NCBI GenBank assembly: GCA_963691705.1
Contig: OY829537.1
Span: forward strand, 64,332,304 to 64,396,303
Direction: 5' to 3'
Length of the DNA: 64,000 nucleotides
Origin: Viola odorata
Taxonomy: Eukaryota > Streptophyta > Magnoliopsida > Malpighiales > Violaceae
The notes beneath the pieces were generated by a model. The model was not told the origin of the DNA and made no database searches. It saw only the letters and a program-made list of their open reading frames with translations. The position numbers and the translations under genes are program-made. Shown piece after piece: positions 21,491 through 33,144 of the stretch; the first letter of the stretch is position 1; each line of letters opens with the position of its first letter.

Positions 21491-21868
21491 ATGGATCATT
21501 TGACCAAAAATTTCCTCCTTTCCAAGGGCCACACTCTCAAGAACCTCAATGATGGTGACGTCGGGTTCCTGGAGAACATGCTGATCAAGACCTCCGAGGA
21601 CATCTTGGAGTTGCAAGGGATGCTGACCCCACTCCATTCCAGGCTGGGAGCTACATCTCTAGAGGATTTCAGTCCTTTAGAGAGCGTGTCGAAGTTGGCC
21701 ACCTCCATCGCTCAGATTCAAGTGGTGATCGCCATGCTGCAGCAGCGCAAGGACATGCTGGGGTGCTGCCTGAAGGGGATGAGGGTCACCTCTACTGACC
21801 TCACTCTGGTCATGGACTCCCTAAGAGACATCCCCATTATACCCGAGGATGCTGGTTCCGACGCCTGA
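21491..21868 (+). CDS. TAT-C as1: small unknown helical protein, intact reading frame
   Basis: It is 125 residues, with ATG 21491 about 55 bp after TATAAAT (21429-21435). It starts MDHLTKNFLLSKGHTLKNL; other conserved parts are DVGFLENM, TSEDILELQGMLTPL, LESVSKLATSIAQIQVV and the invariant CCLKGMR. It ends in an acidic tail. The pattern of hydrophobic residues suggests three to four amphipathic helices. No known domain recognised. An AATAAA signal (GGCCATAATAAATAAAC) lies near 21940. An open frame in an otherwise nonsense-riddled element may reflect chance, short length or selection. Confidence 0.72.
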   Translation: MDHLTKNFLLSKGHTLKNLNDGDVGFLENMLIKTSEDILELQGMLTPLHSRLGATSLEDFSPLESVSKLATSIAQIQVVIAMLQQRKDMLGCCLKGMRVTSTDLTLVMDSLRDIPIIPEDAGSDA

Positions 21869-22348
21869 CGGCGGTGGCTCCCTTTGAGCCTTTTTTCTTT
21901 TTCTTTTTACGCTGTTGTACCTTTCAGCCGTTAGGCCATAATAAATAAACTGTTTTTATTATGCCTCTTGCCACTATTCTTCTTCTTCAATGCGTTGTTT
22001 GTCTTTTTGCGGTTGGAAGTTTCCTCAACCCAACTGAAAATGAGTTGGCCATTGGACGGTTTTTTCACGACGGTTTCCTCGCTAACCGTTCTGCATTAAT
22101 TCTGCGCCGCCATTTCAGTGTCAACTGATTGGGCGAAGCTTCAGTTTTCCTCAATCTATGGGAGATTCCAACAGGCGTGACTGCAAATCTAGATTTGCAC
22201 TCCAGGTTGTACGCGTGTCAGTTCTCAAGAGTCACGTCGGATGATCGAAAAACTTCTCTCCCTTTTTTGGCTATTTAATGGGATCCTTTCCCCTTTTTCC
22301 GTTCATCTTCTTGTTTATTTCTCCTCTTGGCAGGTTGCCTGTGATCTC
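21869..22348 (+). other. TAT-C as1-as2 spacer with internal polypurine-like motif
   Basis: It contains the as1 poly(A)-type signal near 21940, the motif CAACCCAACTGAAAATGAG at 22026-22044, and GGCTATTTAATGG near 22268 as a likely TATA-type box for as2. No other coding sequence. Confidence 0.6.
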
Positions 22349-22772
22349 ATGGCCGATTCTTATTTTTTGGATACTGCTGCGCGGGATTCTCCGCCAACTC
22401 CTCCGACTTCGCCAGATTCAGACAATCCTCCTCCGTCGCCTCCGTGGAGGCCGCCCGTCCACCGGCGGGGTCGCAAGAGGCTGAGGAAAAAAAGCCTTAA
22501 AGGTGTCTGAACCACTTTTTAATTCTCCCGCCCCTTTTGTTCAAAAGGGAAAAGAACTATCTCTTCTTCCTCATGATTCGCCAAAAATGACTCTCCCTGC
22601 CTGCGCGGACGTTGAGACGGTGATGCCAGTTGTTGAGGAGGAGTCAGGTCGATCAATGATACGCCTAGGAAAAGGGGTTGATGAGCCTTTACCTCTTGTC
22701 AGCAGGGAGCTATCGTTCTCAGATGATGATGTAGTTTATTGTTATGATATCTCTTGGTCTGAGGGCGATTAG
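22349..22772 (+). pseudogene. TAT-C as2: small proline-rich protein with acidic tail (frameshift)
   Basis: ATG 22349 (MADSYFLDTAARDSPPTPP, almost identical to TAT-B). The basic segment RRGRKRLRKK runs into a shifted frame at the A run near 22490; the second half continues in another frame to TAG at 22770-22772 with the tail YDISWSEGD. A one-base indel in the A run explains it. Function is unknown. Confidence 0.72.
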
Positions 22773-23244
22773 CTTAGTGCGTCTTGCCTCTTTGTAGATG
22801 TCGTATGGCTTTTCAAAAATGAATAAGATAACGCTTCACTTTTTCTTTTGTTCTCCTATCGCCTTCTCATGCCATTTCCTCAAGCGTCAAGGGTTGCCGC
22901 GGAGGGATGCCTGTTGCTGGGTGCAACCGTCTTTCGATTTTCAGTCAGTAACTGTCTTCTCCCAAAAGCATAAATGACTGTCCACGCGTCATTTTCAGAT
23001 CCGCACGTGTCTTACTTTTACAGGTTTTCTCTTCTTCAAGTTCGATCTTTGTAAGGGAACCGCTATTCTCTTTCATTACTTTTGCCAATACTTCGAAATT
23101 TTTTACACTTTCTCTTTCTCCTGTGCTTCTTCCTGCCCAAGAGGAGTTTTTGCAACTACTCGCCAGCGCCGACGGCCTATTTACTGGCTTCTTGCTCCAG
23201 GTATTTTGTTCCTCTCTCGTCGTAGTTTATTTTTCCAGTCCCTT
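22773..23244 (+). promoter_or_regulatory. TAT-C as3 promoter region with paired ACGT-core boxes
   Basis: CACGCG at 22983-22988 and CACGTG at 23004-23009 are 21 bp apart. AATAAG of as2 lies near 22822. No gene otherwise. Confidence 0.55.
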
Positions 23245-25456
23245 ATGTCTCGTGTTAGAGCCACTGCGGGTGCCGAAAATCCCATAGATCTCGAGGCTAG
23301 AAGAGCTCGTAGTATTTTTATTGTAATGAAGTTTTGAGGGCAGAGTTAGAGGAGAACTGTATCACCTTCCCCTTGGGTTGCCGCCCTTATATCCCTACGA
23401 AGGATATTCGGCTCCATGATGCCATGTGGGGAACATTCCGGCTGGTTTATTTCAAGATGTTCCTCTACGGGTTTCATCTTCCAATCCATACTTCTATGAT
23501 GAAGCTGCTAAATCATTACGATCTCAATCCCGTACAAATAACTCCGCCTTCCTGGTGTGGGATTTATGCCTTCCTTCGGGCATGCGAGATGAAGCGTATT
23601 TTCGCTCCATCGCTCGATCTGTTCCGCACATTTTTCAACTTGAGCTGTCGCGAGTGCTTGGTGGATATCACCCCAAGATGGAATGACGCCATCGTGCAAT
23701 TTTTCTGGCGGAACTTTCAAGGTTTTGAGGAGAGCGTGGATAACTGGAAAAATGGCTTTTTCACCCTTCGCCTGTCGTCCCGCTGGTGGCGCGGTGGTTT
23801 TAACCGAGAGATTACCAGCGCCGCTTGGAGAAAACCAGAAATGCTGTCTATTACTGATGTGTCCCATGTTACCGCCCTGTTAGAAATAGAAGGGCCTTTC
23901 CGCATTCGGGAATTTGCTCGGTTCAGACCGTTGAAAGAGTGTGCCGTTGGTGAGTTTTTCTTTTGCCACGTTATCGCTTCGATTTTCTTGCTATATTAAC
24001 ATGTTTCGCTGGCAGGTAGCGCTGAGGGTCGTTCCTCTGGGGAAATAACACTCCTCTGAATGTGGTGCCGCTTCAGACCTCACCCCCTTCTCCACCACCT
24101 GAAAACTCCAACCGTTCAACTATCTCGCCGAGGGGAAGGAGAACTAAGACCGTCGCAACACGCCGTGCCTCCGCTCGACCTTCTCACTTTCTTGAGAATT
24201 GGTTGCCTCCTCAGGGTAGGGGAGTGACTCCGAGTCATTCTGTAACTGGAATAGTTGACAACGATAGCGAGAGCATGGATGCCGGTTCCAAGCTACATCA
24301 CGCCACCCTTGCCCAACGAATGAAGCTTAGGGCGAGAAAAAATGATCCCGCAGTGGAGTCAACCGAGGACGATAGCGAAGAGATGGCTGTCGAGACGGAG
24401 CGTCTGCGAAAGAAAACCCAAAAAGAGAAAACTGGCCCACCAGTTCCTCCCCTGAGGGAAGTTAACGCAGTTCCTGCCGCGGGGGTTGACACTTCTCATG
24501 CCGCGAGTACCTCGCAGGCGGCGGAGGTTGTCAAGGTGCCTTCTGCCGTCCCCTTCAAAGCTAATGAGGTTTCAACGGTGGTGGACTCACCCTTGCCGTC
24601 CGGTGGCCCTGATTCTCCGATCTCTTCCTGTATTCCAGATGTGACTATGCCGGTTTCGAACCCAAGTGTTCCTCTTAATACTCTCCTGAGGAAGCCTCAG
24701 CCCTTATTTCTTTCTTCGATTTCGGGCATTGGTAGTTCTGTAAAAAGTTGCTCTCCTCCCTATATCGCTAATCTTTCCCCTCAAAGTCCTCAAGGAGTTC
24801 CCGCTTACTAGCTGGATCTGTCATCTTTCGGTACTAGCGGGCTCCGTGCTTTAGGGATATCAGATCCGTTATCACGGGATGAGCCGGTAGGCTCCATAGT
24901 GGGCCAAATGTTCAGTTCTTCGAAGGACAAGGAAGAGTTCCTACGGCATCCCCCTAAAATCCAACATACGCACCTTCTGAACGACATGCTGGCTAGCTTC
25001 CGCGAACTGCATTATTTTCTCGAGGATCAGAGGGACAAAGTTCGGCGCCCTCCCGGTTTGAAGGAACAACTAGGTGCCGCTTTGGCGAAGGTAACGGAGC
25101 TGACAAAGCTTCAGAGTCGAACCCAGGCAGAGTTGAACGACTGTCGCGCCGAGCTCGCGCGAGAAAAATCAAAGGGGAAGGCTAAGGTAGAGCTGCTGGA
25201 GGCGGAATTGGTGACGGCCGACAAAAGAAACTCTCTCCTTCGCGAGGAGATATCATCCCGCGACGCGGATCTGGCCAAAGTTCCTTCGAAGATAGCTTGG
25301 TGGAATAACAAGACGATGGAGGTCTGTATCGCCGGATTTATAGATCTCTATCGCTAGGGGACTGTTGACTCATCTAAGTTGGCTGATTACGCCTCCAAGA
25401 AGATAAAGGATTTAGGCGAAGGCGAGGGAGATTTTCTTTCTTTCGGGGAGAAGTAG
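23245..25456 (+). pseudogene. TAT-C as3: Transposase_28-like domain plus coiled coil, two exons (broken)
   Basis: ATG 23245. A one-base deletion near 23322 shifts the frame just before AELEENCITFPLG; then the domain is intact to 23949: LVYFKMFLYGFHLPIH, LNPVQITPPSWCGIYAFL, FRTFFNLSCRECLVDITPRW and LSSRWWRGGFNRE. The intron, 23950-24015, is GT-AG, 66 bp. Exon 2 has a one-base loss near 24045, then PLQTSPPSPPP, a basic patch (SPRGRRTK), an acidic and serine-rich middle, FSSSKDKEEFLRHPPKIQHTH and a coiled coil (25050-25290). TAG at 25355-25357 interrupts the last 33 codons; the homologous end is 25454-25456. Confidence 0.77.
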
Positions 25457-26127
25457 GGGAATGGCAGCTGCGATATCCGTGCTGGACCATAATTAGTCAA
25501 GGCTTGACCCTTTGGAGGATTTTCCAATTTATTTGCTTCCTTTGTCTTGTAATAACGCTTTATCGCGCCACGATATCTGTATTTCATTCTCAGATAATAA
25601 CTGATCTTTGTTTTTCTTTTCCGCGTTATCTCGAAAGCTGCCGGCTTGGCTAACGCCATCCTGCGTTATCTCTATTATTGCAATATCGCTCTTGTCTTAT
25701 TCCAGAAAAACATTTCTGCTTTTCAGAGCATTTAATGCTCACGATCCTCTCATTAATGCGAGAGAAAAGTCGTGATGACACAGACACACGTGTCCGTTCT
25801 TTAGGGCACCGAGGGCTAACGTGCTCTAGAATTTTAGCAAAATCGAAGCGTTGTCGCGCTTCCCTAGAATTGTACTCATTGCTTGAGTCTGTTCCTTGTG
25901 ACGCTCCTCACACAACGACTGCAGCGTCCGTCGTTTCGCTTGGCCACTAGGGTTATAAAACCCAACACTTATTTCTTTTTCTTACTTTTTTCATTCTTCT
26001 TTCTTCATATTCTCTCTAGCCGTCTTGTTTTCTCTCCACCATTCAGGGTTCTCAAAGTGCTTTTTCTCTAAAGGTATTTCCTCTTTTCTTCCATCGTCTT
26101 CTTCGTCTTTAATTTCTTATTTCTGCC
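25457..26127 (+). promoter_or_regulatory. TAT-C as3-as4 spacer and as4 promoter
   Basis: No gene. GAGCATTTAATGCTC near 25726 is a perfect palindrome; CACGTG is at 25787-25792 and TATAAAA at 25954-25960. The stretch 25725-25800 is the part shared with TAT-A (about 9195-9275, reverse strand). Confidence 0.6.
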
Positions 26128-28489
26128 ATGGCTAAGACTCGCCGCCTTGAGTCGAAGTCTGCCGATGAGAAAAAGATGGATATTACGGTTAGCAGTATCA
26201 CCTTTGAAGTCGCTCTTGGTGAGCATTTAGCCGCACATAATGTTGTTATCCCTGCCGGTTATAAGGCCACCGTTGCCCCTGAGTCGATATGCTTGAACAG
26301 CATTTTGACGGGCAAATGTAGGGTTCTGTATGCACAAATGTTCCGTTATGGTTTTCGACTTCCCATCGACCCCTTCATAAAACAATTGCTTACTGCTTGC
26401 GATTTGAGTCCCGTCCAATTAGCCCCAAATGCATATTGCTATGTTTATGCTTTTCTGAAACTTTGTAAATATAAGGGGATCACTTCTCCTACCCTTTTGT
26501 TGCTTAAGTCGGTTTTTAAGTTGATGAAGTGTCGGGGTGTGATAACGATATCGCCCCGTTATGACGACGATTCACTCAAATCCTTTACTTGGAAACTCCT
26601 CCATATTGAGTCTTCCGTCGAGGCCTGGAAAAAGGAGTTCTTTGTGATAGATCTTCCTGAAGTTCCTGGTTCCTGGTGGTGATCTGGGTTTAACCAAGAC
26701 GTCACGGATAGCGCCTGGGGCCGGCCGGAGAGCCTTCCTCAGCCTGAACAAGGCTGGTTGGACAAATTGCTTCAACTGGAAATCAGCGTTCATACCCGTT
26801 ATCTGGCATGCGTGGCGGACATTCAATCCTGTGTTAGATGTGAGTGTCATGTTGCTTCCTTCTTTATTACTGCTGATACTAATGCTAACATTATTTTGTG
26901 ATCATGCAGCGACGGATCCCAATTATACGTCTGAGAGCGTTAGGAGACGACTAAAAAGGGCTCGGGAAAGAGAAGAAAAGGAGAGGGTTGTCTCCACGGA
27001 AGCTACTGATAACCCAGCCGCGCCAACCGCTGCTTCCGTGAGCCTTTCTCAAGTATCCTCTTCCTCGGCTGGTGAGGGAAATACTGACATCCCTTCGGGT
27101 ATCCCCATCATGACCGTTGCTGCTCATCCTACTCAGCCATCTTCTTCTAAAGTCCCTAAGGGCCTTGCCAAAGGAAAAAATAAGAAAAGAACGAGAAGCA
27201 TTGCCGCTCTCACTCCTTCTCCAGACGCGGCAGCTTCTTCAGAGGCGCCTCCTCTTGATACTGCTGTTGTGAGTGCGCTTTTTGGCCGCGATATGTTGTA
27301 TATCGCTGTCTGCCGATACTTCATCCGTTTCTGCTATGCGTGTTTTATATTATTTTCTTTTTTGTGCAGGGTACCGTTGCTGATTCTACTCCCACACTTC
27401 CCGTGGGCGATATGGAGCTGGGCTATGCACTGGGTGGTTCTAAGAAAAGACGCTTGCAGGAAGGCGAGGGTGGCAGCCTATCTTCTCCTGATGCCGCAGC
27501 AGAGGTCAGATCTGCCGGTGCTTTCATTTTCGTGGATGCTTTCCAGGATCATCCTTCTGGGTTTTTGGCGAACATGGGTACAGCTAAGCCTTTCGGGGCT
27601 TCGTCCAACTCTTTTGGCGGGCCTGTTCATTCATATCCTCCTAACCTGGACTACCAAGAAGGTTTGCAGGATTTTTTGGGCTACCATTCCCATGATCCCT
27701 ACATCACCCAAGGGGGTACTTCTACACAGGTTCATCCTCCTGTTCCCTTGGTGTTCGTCCCTTCGAGCGTTCCGTTGTCGCATCGTTCGGGCGAAGGGGC
27801 TACCACTTTCAACTTTGCTGCCGACTTAAGTTCAGTGAGTGAGTCTGGTACCGTGACTCATCAAGTTGGCTTATATGATTTTCGTAACACCGGCTTGGCG
27901 GCTATCGGGGGCGATGGTTGGATGAGGTTTCTGCTTTGTTGGCCGCCCAGATATTATCGTCTGCTGCAGAGCGGGAGGCTTTCCTTTCTAAGGTTGATGA
28001 TGACAAGGCGAGTTCGTTACGTTCTAGCCTCTTCACTAACTTCGTGAAGTTCCATTACTGGACAGACCACGCGCAGCGTCAGGCTGCCTCTCTTGCCTCC
28101 TCCTTGGCTGAACTTTCCAAAGAGCAAAATGAGAAGAAAAAGTTGCTGGAGGAACGTACTCACTTATTGCTGACCCAGCATGAACTGAAAAGGCAAGCAT
28201 CCGCCCTTGATGCTGCCTTGACGGCGGAAAAAGCCAAGAATGCTGCCCTGGAAGAAGAGAAGTCATCTTTGGCAAAGGAGAAAGCTGCCTTGGAAGAAGG
28301 GAAAACTGCTCTGGAAGAGGAGCGGACTGCCATTATTTTGGTTAATTGCTTCGAGGAGGTCCACGGGATAGATGCGTATAAAGGTGAGGAGGTCACGAGG
28401 GCTTTCAAATAGAAATCTGTCGACCTTAATGAAGCAGGTTTTCGCCAAGCTAAGGCAGAGGGCTGGAAACGGAGGAACCCCAAGGGCTG
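26128..28489 (+). pseudogene. TAT-C as4: Transposase_28-like domain, basic middle, coiled coil; three exons (broken)
   Basis: ATG 26128 (MAKTRRLESKSADEKK). Exon 1, 26128-26839: RVLYAQMFRYGFRLPIDPF, LSPVQLAPNAYCYVYAFL, ITISPRYDDDSLKSFTWKL, then TGA at 26680-26682 (CGA to TGA in the WWRSGFNQD motif), after which the frame stays open. Intron 1 is 26840-26909 (70 bp, phase 1). Exon 2 (26910-27268) begins STDPNYTSESVRRRLKRARER, a basic helix. Intron 2 is 27269-27369 (101 bp, phase 0). Exon 3 is Gly/Ser-rich, has a one-base shift near 27910, and then a long Glu/Lys/Ala-rich coiled coil (28080-28340). Its C-terminus differs from that of TAT-B and TAT-D. TAG at 28410-28412, homologous end about 28489. 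Confidence 0.77.
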
Positions 28490-29048
28490 ACGCACCCTGA
28501 AGCTTCGCTGCCTCTTCTATAGCCATCGGGAATTGCCAGGCTTTTTGTTTTTTGCCTCTACGGCGTTATTGTTTTGAGCCTTAGAACTCGTGACCCCTCA
28601 AAGACATTTTCATATATTCAAACAGTTTATATCTTTATCGCTGTCTTTCCCTTTCTTTAATTTTCACTTTTTGAAACTCCCCTGGCGTCATCGTCACCCC
28701 GATAACATAATGTGTTTACTTTCTCGAGCAGGCTCCTAGCGTTTCGGTAACAGAAATCGTAGAGATCGGTGTCGAGTCAGCTTTCCTGACGAGTCTCATG
28801 ATATCGCCATTCGTGCGATCATCAATCTTTCCGCCACTCGAAAAGTATTCTGCACATTCTTAATTGTGAATCATTAGTAGCATAACATGCTATAAGAGCC
28901 TTTCTGCTGCCGTCATAGGGTGTTAATATGGAAACCACGTAATCGCTTTTTCTATCAACTTTATACTTCACCAGGGATTACGCATCTGGTTACTACCTGG
29001 GATCTCACGATTCTTCGTGTTTCCATATTTCCACGTTCAGCCTGGAAA
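28490..29048. other. TAT-C spacer between as4 and the tandem-repeat block
   Basis: No gene. A/T-rich with no strong pattern. It separates the antisense gene cassette from the sense-strand 3' untranslated repeats. Confidence 0.55.
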
Positions 29049-29490
29049 GTGCCTCATCTTAGTGAGTCGTCGGATCAGGACAGGCCGTCACAAGGCTAGG
29101 GTTTTTCACTTTCAGGCGTTGTCCTCGCGTCCAGAATCGTGCCCTTACTTAATGAGCCGTCTATATTAGCCCGGTCACTAGGATAAGACTTTTCATTTCT
29201 AGAACGGAGTTACTATTTCCCTGGGGCGTGCCTTATCTTGATGTACCGTTTCCACGAGAACGGTCAGTACAAGAAAAGGGCTTTTCACTCCCAAGGATAC
29301 CGGGAAATGCCCTCACTTAATGAGCCATCTGATCAAGATCGGTCATCACAAGGATAGGACTTTTCACTCTCGGGGGCGTCAGGGACCTTTCAATCCCGAC
29401 GCTAGTTCAAGGCATGCTAGGTCATGCCCTCACTTAGTGAGCCGTCTGATCAGGACCGACCGTCACAAGGATAGGACTTTTCACTCCCAG
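29049..29490 (-). repeat. TAT-C tandem-repeat block, about five diverged units
   Basis: Units of about 75-105 bp share GTGCCTCATCTTAGTGAGCCG, a GTCTGATCAGGACCGG-like middle and CACAAGGATAGGACTTTTCACTC. The segments between units differ in length. It lies between pol and the antisense genes, where Tat-lineage elements are known to carry fast-changing tandem repeats. Confidence 0.8.
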
Positions 29491-29598
29491 GATCCCCCTT
29501 TTTTATCTGCACAAAAGCAACCACAAACACCCAAGAAAGCTCTTTCACCGAGCGTTAGCTAAGGTTAGGGTTGGCATCAGCCAAAGGTGCAGATAAAA

Positions 29599-32391
29599 TC
29601 AAGTTCTAGGATAATATAATTTCAAATGAGCAATGTTCCAAGAGTTAGGTAAGGGAGTACCATCGAGTGTCTCCAGATGATAGGCTGCTTTCCCGATGAC
29701 GCCGGTAACGCGATACGGCCCCTCCCAGTTTGGACTGAGCTTCCCCACACGTTGACCAGCCGCTCGTTTTTCTCTGAGCACCAGATCGCCTGCCTTCAGC
29801 AATCGTTCTTTGACGCGCCTGTTATGATAACGGGCAATCTTTCGCTTGTAATGTAGCATTTTCAGGAGGGTTTCTTCTCGGACCTCTGGTAATGCGTCAA
29901 GGTTAGCTCGTAAGCTTTCCTCATTTATCTCCTCCCGAAAGTGAGCCACTCGCAGGCTTATGGTACCGATTTCTACTAGCGTAACAGCCTCGATTCCGAA
30001 GGTCAATACGAAAGGTGTTTCTCCGGTACTGGTTTTAACGGTCATGCAGTACGCCCACATCATGTACGGCAGCTCGTCGACCCACTTCTTTTTAGACCCC
30101 TCCAGGTTTTTCTTAATGCCGCTGAGGATGCTCCGGTTGGTCACTTCCGCCTGCCCACTGGTTTGCGGGTGAGCCACGGAAGAGAATCGCTACTCAATCC
30201 CAAATTCCGAGAACTGATCTTTGAAGAATTGACTGGTGAACTGTGTTCCGTTATCGCTAACTAGGATGCGGGGTACGCCAAACCTCATGATAACTTGGTA
30301 TTTAAAGAAACGCCACGTTTTTTCCGCCGTGATGTTGGCGACCGCTTCAGCTTCTGCCCACTTCGTAAAGTAGTCCACTGCCACTATTACAAATTTCAGT
30401 TGGGACCTTGCCTTTGGAAATGGGCCCAGGATGTCGATCCCCCATTTAGCAAAAGGGCAAGGGGCGATAATCTCGGATATTTCAGTGGCGGGACGTCGAG
30501 GAATTTTAGAGAACTCCTGGCATTTCGGGCAAGTTTGCACGTAGTTGTGGCAATCTCTCCAGATTGTGGGCCAATAGAATCCAGATCTGAAAACTTGGGC
30601 GGCCAAGGTGCCACCCGACACGTGCATACCGCACACCCCTTCGTGAATTTCGCGCAAGGTGTGAAGACCCTCTTGCTCCATTATACATTTGGTGGCTGGG
30701 TGAGAAAAGCATCTCCGAACCAGGTCCCCATCAAAGTACGTACAGCGAGCTGCCTGTCTCAGCACCCTTTTCTTTTCAGCGATATCCACTGGCAGTTCTT
30801 CGTGTTTCAAGTATTTGATTACGGGGACTCGCCAATCATTCTCGAGTTCTTCCACACATAGAGACGCTTGCTCTTCCATGAAGGAAGGTACGGATAACTC
30901 ACGGTAATACACACCTTTTGGAACGGACGCTTCCGGGTTTGCGGCAAGCTTGGCAAGATTGTCAGCTTCGGCGTTGTCCTCTCGGGGAATGTGCTCAAAG
31001 CTGACTTGCATGCTTTCTTTCTTTATTTTCAACAGCTCTCGCATCACCTTGGCGAGGTATTGGACCATGATGGGCTCCCGGGCCTGAGAGCGCCCCAAGA
31101 CCTAGTCGATTACCAGTTTGGAGTCACCATAAATTTTTAGACGTAGGTCTCCTGTTCTTCCGGTATCGTGCCTTCCTTTGGAGGAAAGGCTTCTCCCTAT
31201 CCTGAGTCCGGCTAGTAGCGCCTCGTATTCTGCCGCGTTATTGGATAATGGCTGCAGGATTCGGACGGCGTGTTGTATTAGCATATCGTGCGGCCCATTT
31301 ATGAAGATTCCTGCTCCAGCCAATTCTTGGTTTTTAGCTCCATCTACATGAATGATCCAGAGGTCCGTATAAGTTTCCGAAAATGGGAGATCCACATCGC
31401 CCCATTCCTCTTCGGGTACATCTGTTAACGGATCTTCTGTAAAGGTGCATTCCGCTATAAAATCTGCCAGGATTTGAGCCTTCACAGATGGCCGGGACCG
31501 ATACCTCAGCCCGTATTGCTCGAGTTCGAGAGCCCAGATTAGCATTCTTCCTGAGGACTCCAGCTTTCAAAATATTCTCTTCAGAGGTTGGTCTGTAAGC
31601 ACGATAACGGGGTAGGACTGGAAGTATCTGCCCATTTTTCGAGTGGCTTGTATCAGTGCAAACGCTATTTTCTCGATTCGGGCATATCGCAGCTCAGCAT
31701 CTTTCAGAACGTGACTTACAAAATATACAGGGCGGTGCGCGTGGCTATCATCACGAACGAGGACGGCACTAACCACTTCGTCGGCAGTGCCGAGGTACAA
31801 ATATAAAGTATCACCCGGCTCCGACCTTGTCAGCCGTAGGTCAGACGATAGGTGATCTTTTAGGCTAACAAACGCCTCTTCACATTCTGGGGTCCACCCG
31901 AACGGTGCTTTCTTGCGTATGACTTTGAAAAAAGGGAGACACTTCTCGCCTTGTTTGGAAATAAATCGTCCTAGGGTGATGACGCGCCCTCTTAGCCTTT
32001 GTACCTCCTTAACGGTTCTTGGAGATATCATGTCTTGTATGGCTTTAATCTTCGATGGGTTAGGCTGGATTCCTTTTTGGTTGACTACATAGCCCAGGAA
32101 TTTTCCCGTCTGAAACGCAAACATGTATTTTCGGGGGTTCAGTTTCATACAGCGCCTTCTCATTACGTTAAATACTTCTTTCAGATCCCGTAAGTGATCC
32201 TGAAAGTTCGTGCTCTTTACCAATATATCATCAACATACACTTCCACATTTCTGCCTATCTGTTCTTCTAATATTTTGTTAGCCATGCGTTGGAACGTCA
32301 CCCCCGTGTTCTTTAGCCCAAACGGCATCGTCGTATAATAGTAAGTGGCCTTAGGAGTGATGAAGGCAGTCTTTTCTTCATCTTCGATGGC
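29599..32391 (-). pseudogene. TAT-C pol, 3' part: RT end, RNase H, second RNase H, integrase (nonsense codons only)
   Basis: Reading from 32391 down: RT with YVDDILVKS (about 32240), LGYVVNQKGIQPNPSK; RNase H (LYLYLG, YFVSHVLKDAE); then a second RNase H-like domain (HVDGAKNQELAGAGIF, NNAAEYEALLAGL, GDSKLVID, NAEADNLAK), the extra archaeal-type domain typical of Tat elements. Integrase: zinc part (CPKCQ near 30525), WGIDILGPF, LVSDNGTQF, HPQTSGQAEVTN, so all three catalytic residues are there. Stops at 31567-31569 (CGA to TGA), 31102-31104 and 30190-30192 (both CAG to TAG) are all C to T. No frameshift is visible: all pieces stay in one frame. The end is TAA/TAG near 29599. Confidence 0.9.
32387..32391. 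other. Target-site duplication of TAT-D, left copy (ATGGC)
   Basis: ATGGC abuts TGATAAG at 32392. The right copy is ACGGC at 47010-47014, with one mismatch. Removing TAT-D and one copy restores the RT motif around MAVEDEEKTAFIT, as seen uninterrupted in TAT-B near 53625. Confidence 0.82.
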
Positions 32392-32962
32392 TGATAAGAT
32401 TTTGTTTTCTGCCGAAGGATGTATGGCGGAACGGCTCCTCTCAGATCAGTGCTCATGACGGTCCGCGGTACCTGCAATGCGCCGGAGGGGGTCTCCGGCG
32501 GAAACACTCCGATGCTTAAGTCAGTATGTGTACTGAATTTGGCAGAGCTTAGGCCAGTTAGAGTATGCTTACCCGCCTCCTTTGAGGGGGAGGTGTATAT
32601 ATAGAAGAATCGAGCATTTCCGCGTTTGGGAATAGCTAGAGAGCTATCCCTAACGTTAGGGATCGTGGTTCGCCCCTCGGATGATATGTTACCGTGGCGG
32701 TAGCCATGGGATAAATGTTACCACGATAGGGTAGCGACTGAGTTGTCCCCCTGACGCGTGGTATTCCTCAGAATGAGACAGCTCCTCGAGCCATCTAGAA
32801 GGTTTGTTTGGGGAGACTCCTGAGCACTGTTTTACCCTCGTGGCGTCAACCTCTAGGGTAGGCGATGACCCTCTATCCACCGCGGCGGTGGGAACAGTGA
32901 TTTCTTCTTTCAGTTCAGGGCAATAGACGGAAATACCCTTTTCCTTAGGTGGATTGTTATCA
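32392..32962 (-). repeat. TAT-D 3' LTR
   Basis: 571 bp, TGATAAGATT to ATTGTTATCA on the plus strand. The likely promoter TATA box in element sense is CTATATATACAC (about 32594-32605). It shares CTCCGATGCTTAAGTCAGTA with the other Tat LTRs. Confidence 0.93.
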
Positions 32963-32982
32963 TAAGCCCAACTGAAAATGAG
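32963..32982 (-). promoter_or_regulatory. TAT-D polypurine-tract-like motif next to the 3' LTR
   Basis: The plus strand reads TAAGCCCAACTGAAAATGAG; in sense it is CTCATTTTCAGTTGGGCTTA, directly before the 3' LTR. It lies at the position of the plus-strand primer. Confidence 0.6.
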
Positions 32983-33075
32983 CCTGAGTGTTCACCAAGG
33001 GCTAACGCCCCTTCTCCTTGTGTTATCAGAGCGTTTCCCCGTTAGAAGGTAGTTTAGATGATTTTTGTCAGGGCT

Positions 33076-33082
33076 TATAAAT
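33076..33082 (+). promoter_or_regulatory. TATA box of TAT-D as1
   Basis: TATAAAT lies 69 bp before ATG 33145. The same box at nearly the same distance precedes as1 in TAT-B (13448) and TAT-C (21429). Confidence 0.6.
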
Positions 33083-33144
33083 TGAGGTTTCTTCTGCGCA
33101 AGTTTCCTCACACTTGTACGTCCCTTTCTTTTCCATATTTCGCC

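Larger units (their letters stand above)
21426..32391 (-). mobile_element. TAT-C left part: antisense genes and 3' half of pol
   Basis: This minus-strand Tat element lacks its 3' LTR. It holds as1-as4 on the plus strand, a tandem-repeat block and pol from integrase back to the middle of RT, where TAT-D is inserted at 32391/32392. The rest (RT front, protease, gag, 5' LTR) is at 47010-50816. Confidence 0.87.

Noticed and set aside
33058..33144. Upstream in-frame start for TAT-D as1
   Set aside because: It overlaps the TATA box; the three other copies have no matching upstream coding sequence, and conservation starts at MDELTRN.
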